A stretch of 64,000 bases of DNA from Deroplatys truncata (taxonomy: Eukaryota > Arthropoda > Insecta > Mantodea > Mantidae). Where the stretch lies: NCBI GenBank assembly GCA_030765065.1, contig CM060990.1:8927501-8991500 (forward strand), given 5' to 3'. Under the pieces are notes generated by a model. The model was not told the origin of the DNA. It saw only the letters and a list, made by a program, of their open reading frames with translations, and made no database searches. Of the stretch, positions 11,791-22,299 are shown piece after piece (the first letter of the stretch is position 1; each line of letters starts with the position of its first letter). The position numbers and the translations under genes are program-made.

Positions 11791-13227
11791 TTAGAATGGT
11801 TTGGTGCTACATATTCCCTCCTCCTTAGACTTCGGTTTCTTCGTATGATATTGTAGCCGTTACTGAAATGCCGTGCAACACTCGCATTGATTTAGGAAAT
11901 AAGCAAGATATAACTACAGATTTAGACCAGCAGGAACAGATTCGGACGAAGAATTGCGAGACGTAGGAATAACTAAAACAAGACAAGCCGTTGGGATTCG
12001 TTTGAAATAATGCATTACTGAACATAAACCTAGATAATAAGCGATCGAAATTGCTGAAGTGGAGTGAACTTGGATAATATTTGCAGCTCCGCCAAGCATT
12101 CACTACTTTTAATTCAGCTCTGCAACTGACATTATTTTTCTTCATGTTGGTTCCATTGTTTTGTAACGCGGGTCGGTTTATTCCTTCCGTGTGTGTAGCT
12201 GCGTTAATTAACAAACTCCATCACACCCCTATTTAATTGGTAATTATTTCCAAGCTTTTCCTCCATTTCACGTTTGCCTTCTCTGCAGGGTATAATAAGG
12301 ATATGTAGGCTGATAATGGGAATAACGTATTGCGTGCCAGCGCAGAACGAGTTTATTTCTGCGCGGCACTTTTTAGGCTCGTTATCTTTAATTCTCTAAT
12401 TCTTGTGCACTTGAATGCACAAAAGAAGAGGGAAATATACACATGTGCTACTTTTTCCCTCCCAAAGCACAAGATCAATGCCTTGTAGCCCTGTTATATT
12501 TCGGCAGATTGCAGTTAGCAAGGCAGCTTCTGCAGCGACTTAATACAAGTAAAGACGGATTTGGATAAGCCAACGTAATTGCAAGACAGCTTGGATAAAA
12601 GCCCCAGTCATGTGTATATTTGTTACTTTCGGCCTTTGGGTTTTGATGTAGTCAAAAACAGGTAGACTTTTACTTAGAGAATAGAGAAAAATATAAAGAA
12701 AACTCTACGAGTAAAATCTCGGTAAAGGAGAAGGTAAAGAAAAAACCGATGGTGAGAAAGAAGACATAAAATAGTGACGAGAGAAGAGAATAAGGAAGAG
12801 CGTGGAAAAAACCCGAATTCACTTAAGGGATAAAGCGTATCACACTGAGCTTATTGTACCCATTTTATAAATCAATGTCTATTGAAAGGTGAGGAAGTCT
12901 GCCCCCTTCTTCACAATTCGTTATTGGCAAATAAACCCCATTAACTGTAGGCATTTTGCTTTCTTATATTATTCTCAAAATGAACTACCTATTCTACTTT
13001 ATAGATTCAGGGCTTATTATGATGCGTCATTGGCTAAAAACCATAACAAAAAGCATCGGAGAGTATAACGAATGCACCATTTAGTTTTCTGCAAGTTACT
13101 CGAACGCGCAGTGTTCTTGAGTGTATGAAAAAAGCATAAGAAATATATGGATTTTAATTGCTTTGTTTGCAAGTAAAATTCTGTCCCATGACAACAACCA
13201 CAAACTAAATAGCAAAAATTGTCAAAT
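11791..13227. other. Spacer, nothing recognised
   Basis: Minus-strand open frames of up to 129 codons (11825-12214) occur, but with no domain, and a second frame overlaps in another register. No tandem repeats or transposon ends seen. Confidence 0.4.
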
Positions 13228-13628
13228 TTATGGTTTTAGAAAGGTAGAATCGGATGAGTGAAAAATTCAATGCCATAGCCGGGATTTAAACCACGGATCT
13301 CCCGGTCTCCGTCCGGCTGCGCTAGCCACTGAGCTACCATGGCAACATGCCGGTACCCCATTAAATTCTCCAGCTGACTCGCATTTATTTTCCGGTAAAC
13401 CACAAGGAGATCTCAAATTGTATTGAGATGTCACACCCCAATGGCGACTTACATTCTTTGTAAGTACTTAAGTCCGGGGCTTTTAGTTTCAACCACTATT
13501 AGGTCAATTAAGGAATTAATTAAAATCCCGGCTATAGCACTGAATTTTTCAGCCATCTGATTCTACCTTTCCGACCCTGTACAACACACGGCTTGTGTGA
13601 AAGAACAATTCATTCCTTATGGTTTTAG
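13228..13628 (-). mobile_element. Foldback retroposon carrying a tRNA-like segment
   Basis: An exact 12-bp direct repeat, TTATGGTTTTAG, lies at 13228-13239 and 13617-13628 and reads as a target-site duplication. Inside it, 13240-13287 and 13523-13570 are inverted repeats matching at about 43 of 48 positions. The loop of about 235 bases contains a tRNA-like segment (13272-13343, minus strand) whose 3' half forms part of the arm, so the distal arm carries an inverted duplicate of the tRNA 3' half (AAATCCCGGCTATAGCAC). About 46 further bases follow the second arm before the duplication. A 12-bp duplication points to retroposition rather than cut-and-paste, yet there is no clear poly(A) tail. It is best described as an unusual tRNA-derived SINE with a foldback structure. 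Confidence 0.75.
13272..13343 (-). ncRNA. tRNA-like sequence (SINE head or tRNA pseudogene)
   Basis: Read on the minus strand, 72 bases start GCCATGG and end CTATGGC, which pair as a 7-bp acceptor stem with one G-T wobble. An A box (TAGCTCAGTGGCTA) and B box (GTGGTTTAAATCCCGG) are present at tRNA spacing. The anticodon arm would be CCGG-ACGGAGA-CCGG, where position 33 is C instead of the invariant U, and the T stem carries an extra base. So it looks tRNA-derived and possibly transcribed by RNA polymerase III, but not a functional tRNA gene. Confidence 0.7.
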
Positions 13629-14390
13629 TTCTTTCTGTAGTCTGATAACTTGGAATTCATTCATCTGTTTGACACATGTTTTATCATTGTAGGTGTAATG
13701 CTTATATTTTAAATATATTTTTAAAAAGGACTGCTTCTGCAATTTCGTACTGTGAATTCTGCACCACTTCAGAGAAAAGAAAATTCTAACTTGTACACAT
13801 TTTTGGAGGAGATAGGCAAACTTGAGCCCTCCTTTTAGGGGAAGTTTTCTCTACAGACTGACAGCAGTGTTAACTAAGGCAGTTTCTGTGTGCTCAAACC
13901 ATGTGGTTTCTTTATTTGCACAGATAGGTGATTTTGCTTTCTCGGTTCTTCTTAGAACAGCCCCTTGTGCTATAAATGACCCAGTTTCTCAAAACATTGC
14001 AGATAGCTACATTAAATGTTAATGTAATAAACGCAACCTCAAGCGAAGTTGTGTGTCTACTTTGGTTTTAATAACACAGATTTTATTATTTAAAACATAA
14101 TTGCCGATAAATAGTAATCAAAAGATGGTATACTTTTAATAAACAAAACATTGGATAAAATTGGATCAATGAACTTAGAAGGCATGCAAATACGTACGTA
14201 CTGTTAGAATTTGTTTGGTGTCTTAAACATTTTCTAAGTTAATCGGTCTGAATTTAGCAAATTTATCATTGGCAGGATGGTTCTTTTAATCTCACCTTAA
14301 ACATGACCTATGCAGGGCCTAAAAGGCAAAACTCGTGTTCTAAGGTTGGAGCAGCAACAGCAGCAGTATCACTTTCGAAGCAGGTTTCCC
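13629..14390. other. Spacer downstream of the foldback element
   Basis: Contains one 66-codon frame (13822-14022) with no recognisable domain. The last 90 bases hold a short CAG/CAA-rich stretch (14347-14364) immediately before the T-rich tail of the Tx1-like retrotransposon. Confidence 0.4.
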
Positions 14391-14590
14391 TTTTTTTTAG
14401 ATTGTTTTTTTTTGTATTTTATTTTATTTAGTTTTTTTCAATGTTTTTTTTAATTTTGGTGCAAAGTATTTATTTATTTACTTTATTTTGGGATAGGTTT
14501 TTAGGAGAATATGGAAACTACTACACAAGAAGGATAGATCACTTTTGTTTCTTCTACTTCTTATCCCTATTCTATCTCCTGCAGTGGACA
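14391..14590 (-). other. 3' UTR and A-rich tail of the Tx1-like element
   Basis: On the minus strand, about 130 bases of 3' UTR after the last ORF2 codons end in a run made of AAATAAA-like and poly-A blocks (plus-strand T-rich 14391-14452). The tail is consistent with target-primed reverse transcription. Confidence 0.75.
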
Positions 14591-14591
14591 C

Positions 14592-16595
14592 TTAGAGCTT
14601 CCTCAAATGCGGGAGATCCAAGGCCAAAGTGGTCCTTTTGTCCAACTCCCAGCGTTCCTTCCGGATAAATCTCTGGAAGGCCTGAAGATTCACTGCGTCC
14701 CCAACTTTTAGTACCCAAAAGTAGGTGGCAAAGATGAGCCAAGTAAGGGCATCTGTCAGTTTATTGTCACCGTGTTTGAATTCGAGAGTCAGATAGACCT
14801 CCCGTGGAAACATCAGCACGCCACTACAAATCACTCCTATGCGACCATATATCCAGTCCCATATTGGGCGTACGACGGCACAATCCACCAACTTGTGACT
14901 CAAGGTCTCCACCGCAGAACACCTGAGGCAGAGATTTCATGTTGCTCTGCCATGCCGCCACAATTTGTCAGGTGTCGGAACAACCTCATTGACAGCCGAG
15001 TAAACCGCAGCTTTCCAGTCAGCGGGGATCTTCGGATACTGAAATTTTTCCCAAATTGTACTCCATCGTCTAAGCGAATAGTTTTGTTGTACCCGCGGTA
15101 GAACACTGGTGGTAGACATCAGATGTTTGTAAAAGAAGGCTGACCGAGTAAAGGCCAACCTCTGCGTAGTAATGGTGGGTAGGTCCGCAAATGTCTTCCA
15201 CCACCGCCGAAATACGGGTAGCCGCCTATCTGGAAGACAAAGTTGAGCTGCCCAAAGAGATCGCTGTAGTGGAAGGCCCTCACCGTCCAGAACACGCAGT
15301 ATAGTTTTCCCAAGAAGTACCAGACATTTCACATCCGCTGCGATCAACCCACAACCACCTTTATTAACTGGTAGACGTAGTTGTTCCCTGGAAACCGGAT
15401 AAGCAGCTCCGGACCAGAGAAAATAACCAATCAGGCATTCGATCCTCTGAGAAAATTGCTTGGTAATAGGCAACACTTGAGCAATGTACCAAATCCTACT
15501 GAGGGCGTAAGTATGCACATACCACACTCGTTGGAAAAGGTTTAGTGACCGAGTCCGCTGCTCTACTAAGAGCACCCGTAACTTCGTCAGTTTGTCAGCC
15601 CAATTAACTGCCACAGTCTCGCAAAAACACTGCGTAAACACAACGCCCAAGATCTTCGTGCGGCTTACTGTCCGCATACCATGAAGGTTCAGGGGTTCTG
15701 GCCAATGACCAAACTGTAACACCTCCGACTTTGCAAAATTTAGTTGGGCACCAGAAACGGAACAATAGTCGCGTAGGCACCGATGTAAGGTGACCATGTC
15801 CGCGTTGTTTGCCAGGAAGACAGTCACAACATCCGCATAGGCGGTAAGTCGGAATCGCTGACCGTGCAGTTCTATGCCGCCGAGGGATGACTGTAGTTGT
15901 CTCAAAAGGGGATCGAGGCTCAACGCAAATAAACCCATGGACAGTGGGCAACCCTGTCTGACTGTCCGCTCTATGCGGAGAATCGGAGAAAGGTATCCGT
16001 TGCAGAGTATGCTGGATGTCGCAGCAGCATAAAGGTTTTGTAATAATGAAAGGAACCGCCCTGGGATCCCCAAGTGCCGCATAAGCGACCACAGGTAAGA
16101 ATGACTAACGTTATCAAAGGCCTTCTCAAAGTCAAGGTTAACCAATGCCACTGGAAGCTTCTAGGTTTGAACATGACAAATCACATCCCTCAATAAGCCA
16201 ATATTTTGGATGATGTTCCTGCCACTCGGAACCACAGTCTGGACGTTGCAGAGAATTGCTCCATAAACCAGATTCAGCCTTGAAGAAAGCACTTTCGCCA
16301 GTAACTTGTAGTCGCAATTGAGCAAGGTAATCGGTCTAAACTCTGTAACGGTTCTCGCACATCGATGCTTCGGAAGCAGCAGTATTACACCTTCAACAAA
16401 CTTCTCGGTAACCTCAGAGGAGCGCTGAATTTCTGCAAAAACTGCTGTGAGTTCGGTAGCAATGACGTCCCAAAACGTGGAATAGAAGGCATACGGAATA
16501 CCATCCGGACCAGGAGCAGTGTTCTGCTTCACACTCTGCAAACCAGCCGCTAGATCTGCAAAGGTTGCAAAAGAGAGGAGCCGCTCTGCGAAGGC
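14592..16595 (-). pseudogene. Tx1-like ORF2, reverse transcriptase and C-terminal part
   Basis: This continues the endonuclease frame after a frameshift at about 16550-16600. NTAPGPDGIPYAFYSTFW, then TEFRPITLLNCDYKLLAKVL (about 16340-16280), are fingers motifs. An in-frame TAG at 16161-16163 interrupts it. The palm follows with LVNLDFEKAFDNVSHSYLW (16148-16090) and RQGCPLSMGLFAL (about 15950). The catalytic box, expected as YADD, reads AYADVVTVF (about 15835), so the second catalytic Asp is Val. Another in-frame TGA at 14937 precedes CLRCSAVETLSHKLVDC, a Cys-x2-Cys-x7-His-x4-Cys knuckle near the C terminus. The family enzyme copies element RNA at a nicked target. This copy cannot, given the lost Asp, two stops and a frameshift. 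Confidence 0.9.
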
Positions 16596-17929
16596 AGATG
16601 ATAATGCAGCGGGAACGAGGTGGCACCAGTATCGGAAACTTTGGAAAACATAGCACTGAAATAGTTATGAAAGCAGTGAATGATAGCAGAGGATCCAGAA
16701 ATTATCCGCCCATCCTGACAAAGTTCAGGTATAAAACGCTGCCTGCCCTGCTGGCGCTCTCCGGCAAGATGAAAAAGGGAGAAGGTTTCTTCTACAGCCA
16801 TATGTTGACGATGGGAGACGTCTCGAAAGCGGATCATTTCCAATTGCTTGAACGAAATTTGTTCCTTAATAGCATGCAGACTTTGGGACACATCATGACC
16901 GGTTCTTTGCAGTTCAGCGAGATCCTGTAAAGCAGCATAATAGAAATCCAGCAGCTCTCGCCGTTCCCTGGCTCGTTGGAGAGCTGCCCGTTTAAAAAGG
17001 GAAATAATTGCTGGTTTAGCCTTATAAAGCCACCAGGAAAGTTTGTTGCGGGAATTGTGGAACGAGGGACGCAACTTCCCCCACAGTAAGCGGAAGTCTC
17101 GATGGCAATCTTCCTCCGCGAAAATGGATACAGCAATCCTCCAGTAACCTCTCCCAGGCGTGGGAACAGGTGCAATCTGCGTAATCCGACAGACGACTGC
17201 ATGGTGATCACTGAACGCAAGGGGATGCACTTGAAGATCATGGACCGTAAGAACCAAGGTGCGAGAGAAATAAAATCTGTCAATTCTAGAAGCCGACAAT
17301 CCACGGACAAAGGTGAAGTCCACACGAGAACCATACTTGGACTCCCAGGCATCCACAAGTTCAAAATGCGTCACGATTTGCTTGAGCATAGGACTAAGGT
17401 AGGGCAACCCACGCTGATCTTTGGCAGCAACAGTACAGTTAAAATCACCACCAATGAGATATGTTGAACCCTTAGAAAGGGCATTGAGAAGAGCGGTTTT
17501 GAAGAATAATTCCCGTTCAGACCGACGTTGAGAGCCAGAAGGTGCATACAAATTGATCAAGACTATGTCAGTGTACAGGGCGGAGATGAGGCGTCCAGAG
17601 GGATGTAAGTCGACATTGGTGAGACGCATTCCTTTGCGGTAAAGCAACGCCGTTCCTCGGCCGTCCGGTCCAAGATTGACGATGTTCTCATAATGACACA
17701 GAAAATCAAGATTGGGCACATTGACTTCCTGTAAAAATCCAACATCCACATCATATAAGTGTAGAAATGCAGCAAGTAAATGCTGATTTACCGGATTACG
17801 AAGACCATTAACGTTTATAGAAACAAAGACGTGAAGAAGTGTCATATATGAAAAACCACGAATGAAAGGGTCTCCAGAAGGAACAGCACAGACAAGGAAA
17901 TACAGCACTACTAGGGGACCGGACACCAA
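16550..17929 (-). pseudogene. Tx1-like ORF2, endonuclease domain
   Basis: An open frame of 459 codons forming the N-terminal part of ORF2. The apurinic-type endonuclease motifs are clear and in order: VSINVNGLRNPVNQ near residue 35, the glutamate block VGFLQEVNV, a GRGTALLYRKG block, LINLYAPSG, YLIGGDFNCTV (catalytic Asp-Asn), a RIDRFYFS block, and LAFSDHHAVVC with the catalytic Asp-His pair. This domain nicks the target DNA to start reverse transcription. The frame begins 11 bases after the ORF1 stop, but MTLLHVFVSINVNGLR at 17845 is the more likely natural start. The domain itself looks intact; the frame ends by frameshift at 16550, just before the RT. Confidence 0.9.
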
Positions 17930-17940
17930 GAACGGGAGAA

Positions 17941-19170
17941 TTAAACTGATCCGCCACCTTTCTCGCCTGGTTTGTCTCGCGGCACCGTAGGTAAGACATA
18001 CGGATGCACTCTGTGTTTCTGCGAAGATTTGTCTTTCAGTGTATCAGCTTTCTCATAATCCCCATCCGGAGTCACGGCAGGCAGGCCAGGCAACTCGGAA
18101 GTATCCAATTCGTTTGCCACCAACGGTAAGGCGCGGTACACGTCCTCTGACCAGGGTTGAGGTATCATATCGCCGTCCTGAGGTGGAGGTTCTGTTTTGC
18201 GAAGCCGTGGATCCCGTGACTGCGTCGCTTTCTCAGGTAGCACTTGCCGGTTTACAGTCGCAACTCTCGGTGCTTGAGAGGTTACTGCCTCACCTTTCAG
18301 CTTCTTGGAATCAGGTTCGCCTTCCGAATGACTGCGTTGCAAAGAGTCCGTAACAGCATTGTCAGATGTGATGGAAGGTGCAGCCCTCTGGTCATTAGTA
18401 GGAGACACTGAAGTCGCCGAGATTGGCACTGCGGCAGCCGTAACCGCCGAAGGAACTGCAGCAACCATTACCACGTCCGCTGGAGGCACCGCATCAGGTG
18501 AAACAACGTCTTTCTCGGAGATTGGTTTAAACAACTCACTCATCAGCTGATGCCGTAGCCGGGATTGAAGAGGAACAGATGCCCGTAACCAGCGTTGAGG
18601 ACAATCTGCTTTCAGATGTGTGTTATCCTTGCAAATGAAACAAACCTGTTCTTGTCCACTGTAGGTAATGTAGGCCTCAAACCCGGCAATCTTTAACGTG
18701 GAAGGTATCGGTTTAGTAAGTTGAATATGCACTAAACGTATACCAGTGGAAACTGCAAATCTATAACGGCCAGACCAACCGTCAGTAGTGATGTGCAATG
18801 TCTTGCCGTAATGCTGAAGCTCGTAAACTACCCTGTCATTACTGGTTTCAGGTGGCACATTGTAGACGCGAACCAAAGTATATTCTTTATCTGCCGCCGT
18901 AAGTTGCCCATCCGTCACTTCACCGGACATTAAAGCAAATTGGAATGCTCCCTCGTGTTTACGTAGTACTTCTTCATAAACACTGCACTGTTGAAACGTT
19001 ATATAAACAGCGTTTTCTCTTCCCACCAACTGAATTGTATGTACCTGCGCTGGAGAGAGTTCCAAAGTGTGGTGCATCCATTCGTGAATTTCAAAAGCCG
19101 TGGGCCGTTGCATACTCTTATTAAACGCAACTTTTATAGTATTTTTACGTACTGCCCTCTGTTGCTCCAT
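17941..19170 (-). CDS. Tx1-like ORF1, nucleic-acid-binding protein
   Basis: An open frame of about 409 codons if started at MEQQRAVRKNTIKV (19170); the frame is open 28 codons further upstream to another ATG at 19254. I prefer 19170 because the extra segment is Cys/Arg-rich leader-like sequence. The first 200 residues resemble other Tx1-type ORF1 proteins and end in a zinc knuckle, CFICKDNTHLKADCP (Cys-x2-Cys-x4-His-x4-Cys), preceded by AYITYSGQEQ. The C-terminal half is low-complexity, rich in Ala, Val, Pro and Ser and then charged. The role in the family is binding element RNA in the ribonucleoprotein. It is the best-preserved coding frame in the window. A relic of a related ORF1 lies at 46825-47750. 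Confidence 0.82.
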   Translation of the reverse strand: MEQQRAVRKNTIKVAFNKSMQRPTAFEIHEWMHHTLELSPAQVHTIQLVGRENAVYITFQQCSVYEEVLRKHEGAFQFALMSGEVTDGQLTAADKEYTLVRVYNVPPETSNDRVVYELQHYGKTLHITTDGWSGRYRFAVSTGIRLVHIQLTKPIPSTLKIAGFEAYITYSGQEQVCFICKDNTHLKADCPQRWLRASVPLQSRLRHQLMSELFKPISEKDVVSPDAVPPADVVMVAAVPSAVTAAAVPISATSVSPTNDQRAAPSITSDNAVTDSLQRSHSEGEPDSKKLKGEAVTSQAPRVATVNRQVLPEKATQSRDPRLRKTEPPPQDGDMIPQPWSEDVYRALPLVANELDTSELPGLPAVTPDGDYEKADTLKDKSSQKHRVHPYVLPTVPRDKPGEKGGGSV

Positions 19171-19339
19171 TTCACTGCTGACACTCAATACACCACCAAC
19201 ACGAAAACAAGAGGCGCGGCAACAACCAAGCGCTCTCCAACCCGCGATGTGCACCGGCCAAGGGCCAGACCACGACTGCCCTTTAAGTACCTAAGCCTAA
19301 AAATACTTTTTATGTACTTCCTGGTTTCTAACCCAGGGA

Positions 19340-19640
19340 TCAATATCTACATTTTCGATTATTTGTAGTATTTGGCTCACTAAAATTAGGGTCTATTTCT
19401 AGTTTTGCGGTAGCCCCAAGAACTCGGTATCTTATCCATTTTGTGGGTTTGCATTCTAGTACAACGTGTTTCGCCGTTTCAACGTAGACGAAAAATGGGT
19501 TCGTAACCGTGCATTGAGTACGAGATAAATTAGACTGAGTGTTAGATAAATAATGAATGAATCGGTAGATAAACAAACGATACCATTGAGAAACAATTTA
19601 ATTAGATCATTGGATGACATGATAGCGAGCGCGAACAAAT
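19340..19640 (-). pseudogene. C-terminal tail of RNase H-type retrotransposon ORF2
   Basis: The minus-strand frame contains ETAKHVVLECKPTKWIRYRVLG, which resembles the conserved C-terminal block (ETAEHVLFECP.W..ERYRLLG) following RNase H in insect LOA/R1/Jockey-type polyproteins. The usual preceding Cys pair is degenerate. It lies downstream of the RNase H fragment on the same strand, as expected. Confidence 0.65.
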
Positions 19641-20401
19641 GCTGAGAAAAACTTACAAATTAAAAAGGCGACCCTTCTAGTGGACGGGCCCTTAGCCCGG
19701 TCACAAAAGAACTGTAATATATAAGGCATTCTCCGTTCTGGCTCTTCATGGGACATTTCTGAACTGAACCTCTGGTGTGTACTACATAATATCACCTCGA
19801 GTTGGAGCTTAAAAACAGTTCATCATGTGTATCGTGATAAACGTGGTTCGCTTCGGGCTAATGTTAAAGCTGAGATACGGGGATGAACCAAAAACTCGTG
19901 TTAAACATTTAGATGAAGTGGCGAGTTCGGTTTCGTATAATCGGTAAATACATGTAAATGTACACATACAAAAACATAAACACGACACATAGAAACAAAA
20001 TAAAACAGATGAAAACAGATCCGAATTTATTATTCTACACTATTAGGAAATTCCACCCCTGAGAAATGTTAAACAGTCTCATAGCTCTGCCGACAACAGA
20101 GGACGAAGGACGGTGAGGAAGTCAGTATTCTTAAACACACTACGCATCTTTTCCCGTTGTGACCGCCTCCTCGCACCAACTACCAAACAGACCGCCAGCT
20201 TTATAAGACATAATCCCATTGTCTTCAGGTGTTTTCCGGACTTTCCATGTCCAGTTATGAAGCTTATAACTCTTCTAAGTGACGGTTTGTTAAGCTTAGT
20301 AAGTAAATTAATTAAATTTTCTGCAATCTTATTTATTAATCGCTTATAGGGATTTTGGGTATAGGTTTCCAGTTTTTTGTATTGCTTTTGGAACCCAAAG
20401 T

Positions 20402-20922
20402 CTAAATGTTTTTCGCATTTAACATTTGTATTCCATAGACAGGTTCTATAAAAGGGAAAGATACTCTCTTCTTTACTAAGGAATTAGCCCTTTCATTTTT
20501 CGCAATGTTTGTGTCTGTAGGTACCCACAGCAATTCTACTTTAATGTGGGTAGAAAGGATTGATAAATTTTGATAACATTCCCACACTAATTGCGGTTTA
20601 AAGTGGTAGTAACTGAGAGATATTAGTGCAGCCTGTCTGTCAGGGCTTATAAGGATGTATTTCCCTACAAGTTCTTTTCCCAGCATAGGCGTGCACTTTC
20701 AATTATATCAAGAATTCCTGCCTGAAAAACAGAAGCTAATCTTCCTGGGCTAATGCTGTAGCATTTACCCATTGATTCGCAATAAGTACCCGCACCAGTT
20801 CTCCCTTTTATGCGTGAACCATCAATATATATTACCACGTGGTTCTTTTGCCTTAAATGAGATTCTTCTTCAACGTTTCTATCAGCAAAACTTACTTTGA
20901 AGTTTTGTGAAAATGAAATCAA
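20402..20922 (-). pseudogene. Retrotransposon RNase H domain
   Basis: Two overlapping frames together show an RNase H fold. The first has HVVIYIDGSRIKGRTGAGTY, with the catalytic Asp in the YxDGS motif, followed by the glutamate helix region (AGILDIIESARLCWE, partly altered). After a frameshift near 20670 the second frame gives YILISPDRQAALISL (the SDSQAAL block, with Asp retained) and VELLWVPTDTNIAKNERANSL (the WVPGHxGIxGNExAD block, with His replaced). The enzyme degrades RNA in RNA-DNA hybrids during element replication. Frameshifted and with at least one altered active-site residue, so inactive. Confidence 0.85.
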
Positions 20923-21265
20923 ATTTCATCGATAATTCACAATCTTCCATTTTGTTGAGGATGGAGGGGTGACCTGGTTTACAGTGGTTCTCTCTCCACG
21001 TTCCTACCCGGATGATTCTGTTGCTGTTAGTCTAGCCTCAGCTTGGATACGTAGTTCTAGCGGGGTAAGGCGTAGTGAGGTTTCCAAAATAAAGGAGGGC
21101 GTGCTTCTAGAAACTCCAGATATGCCAACCTCTGGAAACTATTTAGTTTTTCTTTTGTTTTAGTTTGTAGAGCCTTTGAGCCATACCAATGCTCCATAAA
21201 TGATTTATCGTTTTACCACAACCTCAGAGAGCCAACGGTGCAAGTTAGGCTTTAGACCCCAGTCT

Positions 21266-21735
21266 TTACCTATTACACGTTTTCCAGATGTAGGTAAGTG
21301 TCCACTTAGCTTTACAGGCAATGCTTTCTAAGTGTAAATTCCAGGCAAGCTTATCATCTAGTAGAACTCCTAGATACTTGATTTTACCTGAGATTGCAAC
21401 CTTTATGTTGTCAACTTTTGGATTGTTTAAACCCGAAAGCTTTCTTTCCCTGGTGAAGGGTACTACAACGGTCATCTTGGTGTTTAGGCCAAGACCCTCT
21501 TCTCTATGCTAGTCACAAACACTTTCCAGAACTTTATTTGTGATGTTTGAAACTGTGTTAAAAATGTTTCCTGTAACTAATATGACTATGTCGTCCGCAT
21601 AAATTCCCCTTAGTGCTGAGTTTCTTAATTAGAGTGACTATGGTAGGTGTGAGGATTCCTCCTTGAGTGGGGCCTTTTACCAATGACACTTGAATTGTAT
21701 CACCAGATTGATCTATTTCACATTCTATCTTAACT
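21266..21735 (-). pseudogene. Reverse transcriptase core fragment
   Basis: On the minus strand from about 21690 the frame reads VSLVKGPTQGGILTP, matching the PQGGxLSP block of non-LTR reverse transcriptases. It is followed by a degenerate catalytic-box region near 21600 (the plus-strand GACTATGTCGTCCGCATAA is the antisense of a YADDIV-type motif). The thumb follows: TVVVPFTRERKLSGL, then ISGKIKYLGVLLDDKLAWNLHL (21400-21340), the KYLGVxLDxKLxWxxH block common in LOA/Jockey-type enzymes. The fingers half of the domain is missing upstream. Confidence 0.8.
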
Positions 21736-22299
21736 GTTTAAAACATAATTTTAGTGACCAAAAATCATTTTAACACTTACCCAATTTACAACTTATTATC
21801 GTATTTTATGCCTCATAAGATAATAATCATGCGCTATTGAGATGAAACTGATGTTAGCTAAGATGTTTAATTTGCTTCTTATTCTTAGCAATTGGAGATA
21901 AGATAATCAACGCTATACTATACTACACTATACTTAACCACAGGATTTTGTCATTAATAATTTTTTAATGCTAAATAACAAATACTGTAACACTTTTTCA
22001 ATACAATGACATTATAACATTATTTTAAGAACTTGTTTTACCTCATGAGTCACACAACCCAGTAAAACAATTAACAAACACAATTAATTAAACAAGTACT
22101 GCAGTGCTAAAATATCTTAATCTCCAACATCAATCCATTAAAACAATTTAACTCAGAATAAGATAAAAATAGCAAGACGTATCATTCATACCGAAGCCAG
22201 GTAAAATTACACAAATCCAAATAGTCCCTGAAGACGGCATTGGATCAAGGGTTAATAATTTTTAAATTCTAGAAGTTGATTTTGCATAGTTTATCTCTG

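Larger units (their letters stand above)
14391..19300 (-). mobile_element. Tx1/L1-like non-LTR retrotransposon, near full length
   Basis: A minus-strand element of roughly 4.9 kb. From 5' to 3' it has a GC-rich leader (about 19300-19170), ORF1 with a zinc knuckle, ORF2 with an apurinic-type endonuclease, reverse transcriptase and a C-terminal CCHC motif, a 3' UTR, and an A-rich tail (14391-14450 on the plus strand is T-rich). The RT motifs (FRPITLLNCDYKLLAKVL, RQGCPLSMGLFALSLDPLL) are of the L1/Tx1 type, and there is no RNase H. I could not find a convincing target-site duplication. ORF2 is broken at several points and its catalytic YADD box is altered, so the copy is dead. The 5' boundary is approximate. 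Confidence 0.88.

Noticed and set aside
13272..13343. Functional tRNA gene
   Set aside because: Position 33 is not U, the D and T stems have a mismatch and an extra base, and the segment is embedded in a duplicated-end retroposon.
16565..16930. 121-codon plus-strand frame
   Set aside because: Shadow of the Tx1-like ORF2 on the opposite strand. The minus-strand endonuclease and RT motifs explain this DNA.
14391..19330. Target-site duplication for the Tx1-like element
   Set aside because: I compared the sequence next to the T-rich tail (…AGCAGGTTTCCC) with the region around the 5' end (…AAGTACCTAAGCC) and found no convincing direct repeat, so none is claimed.
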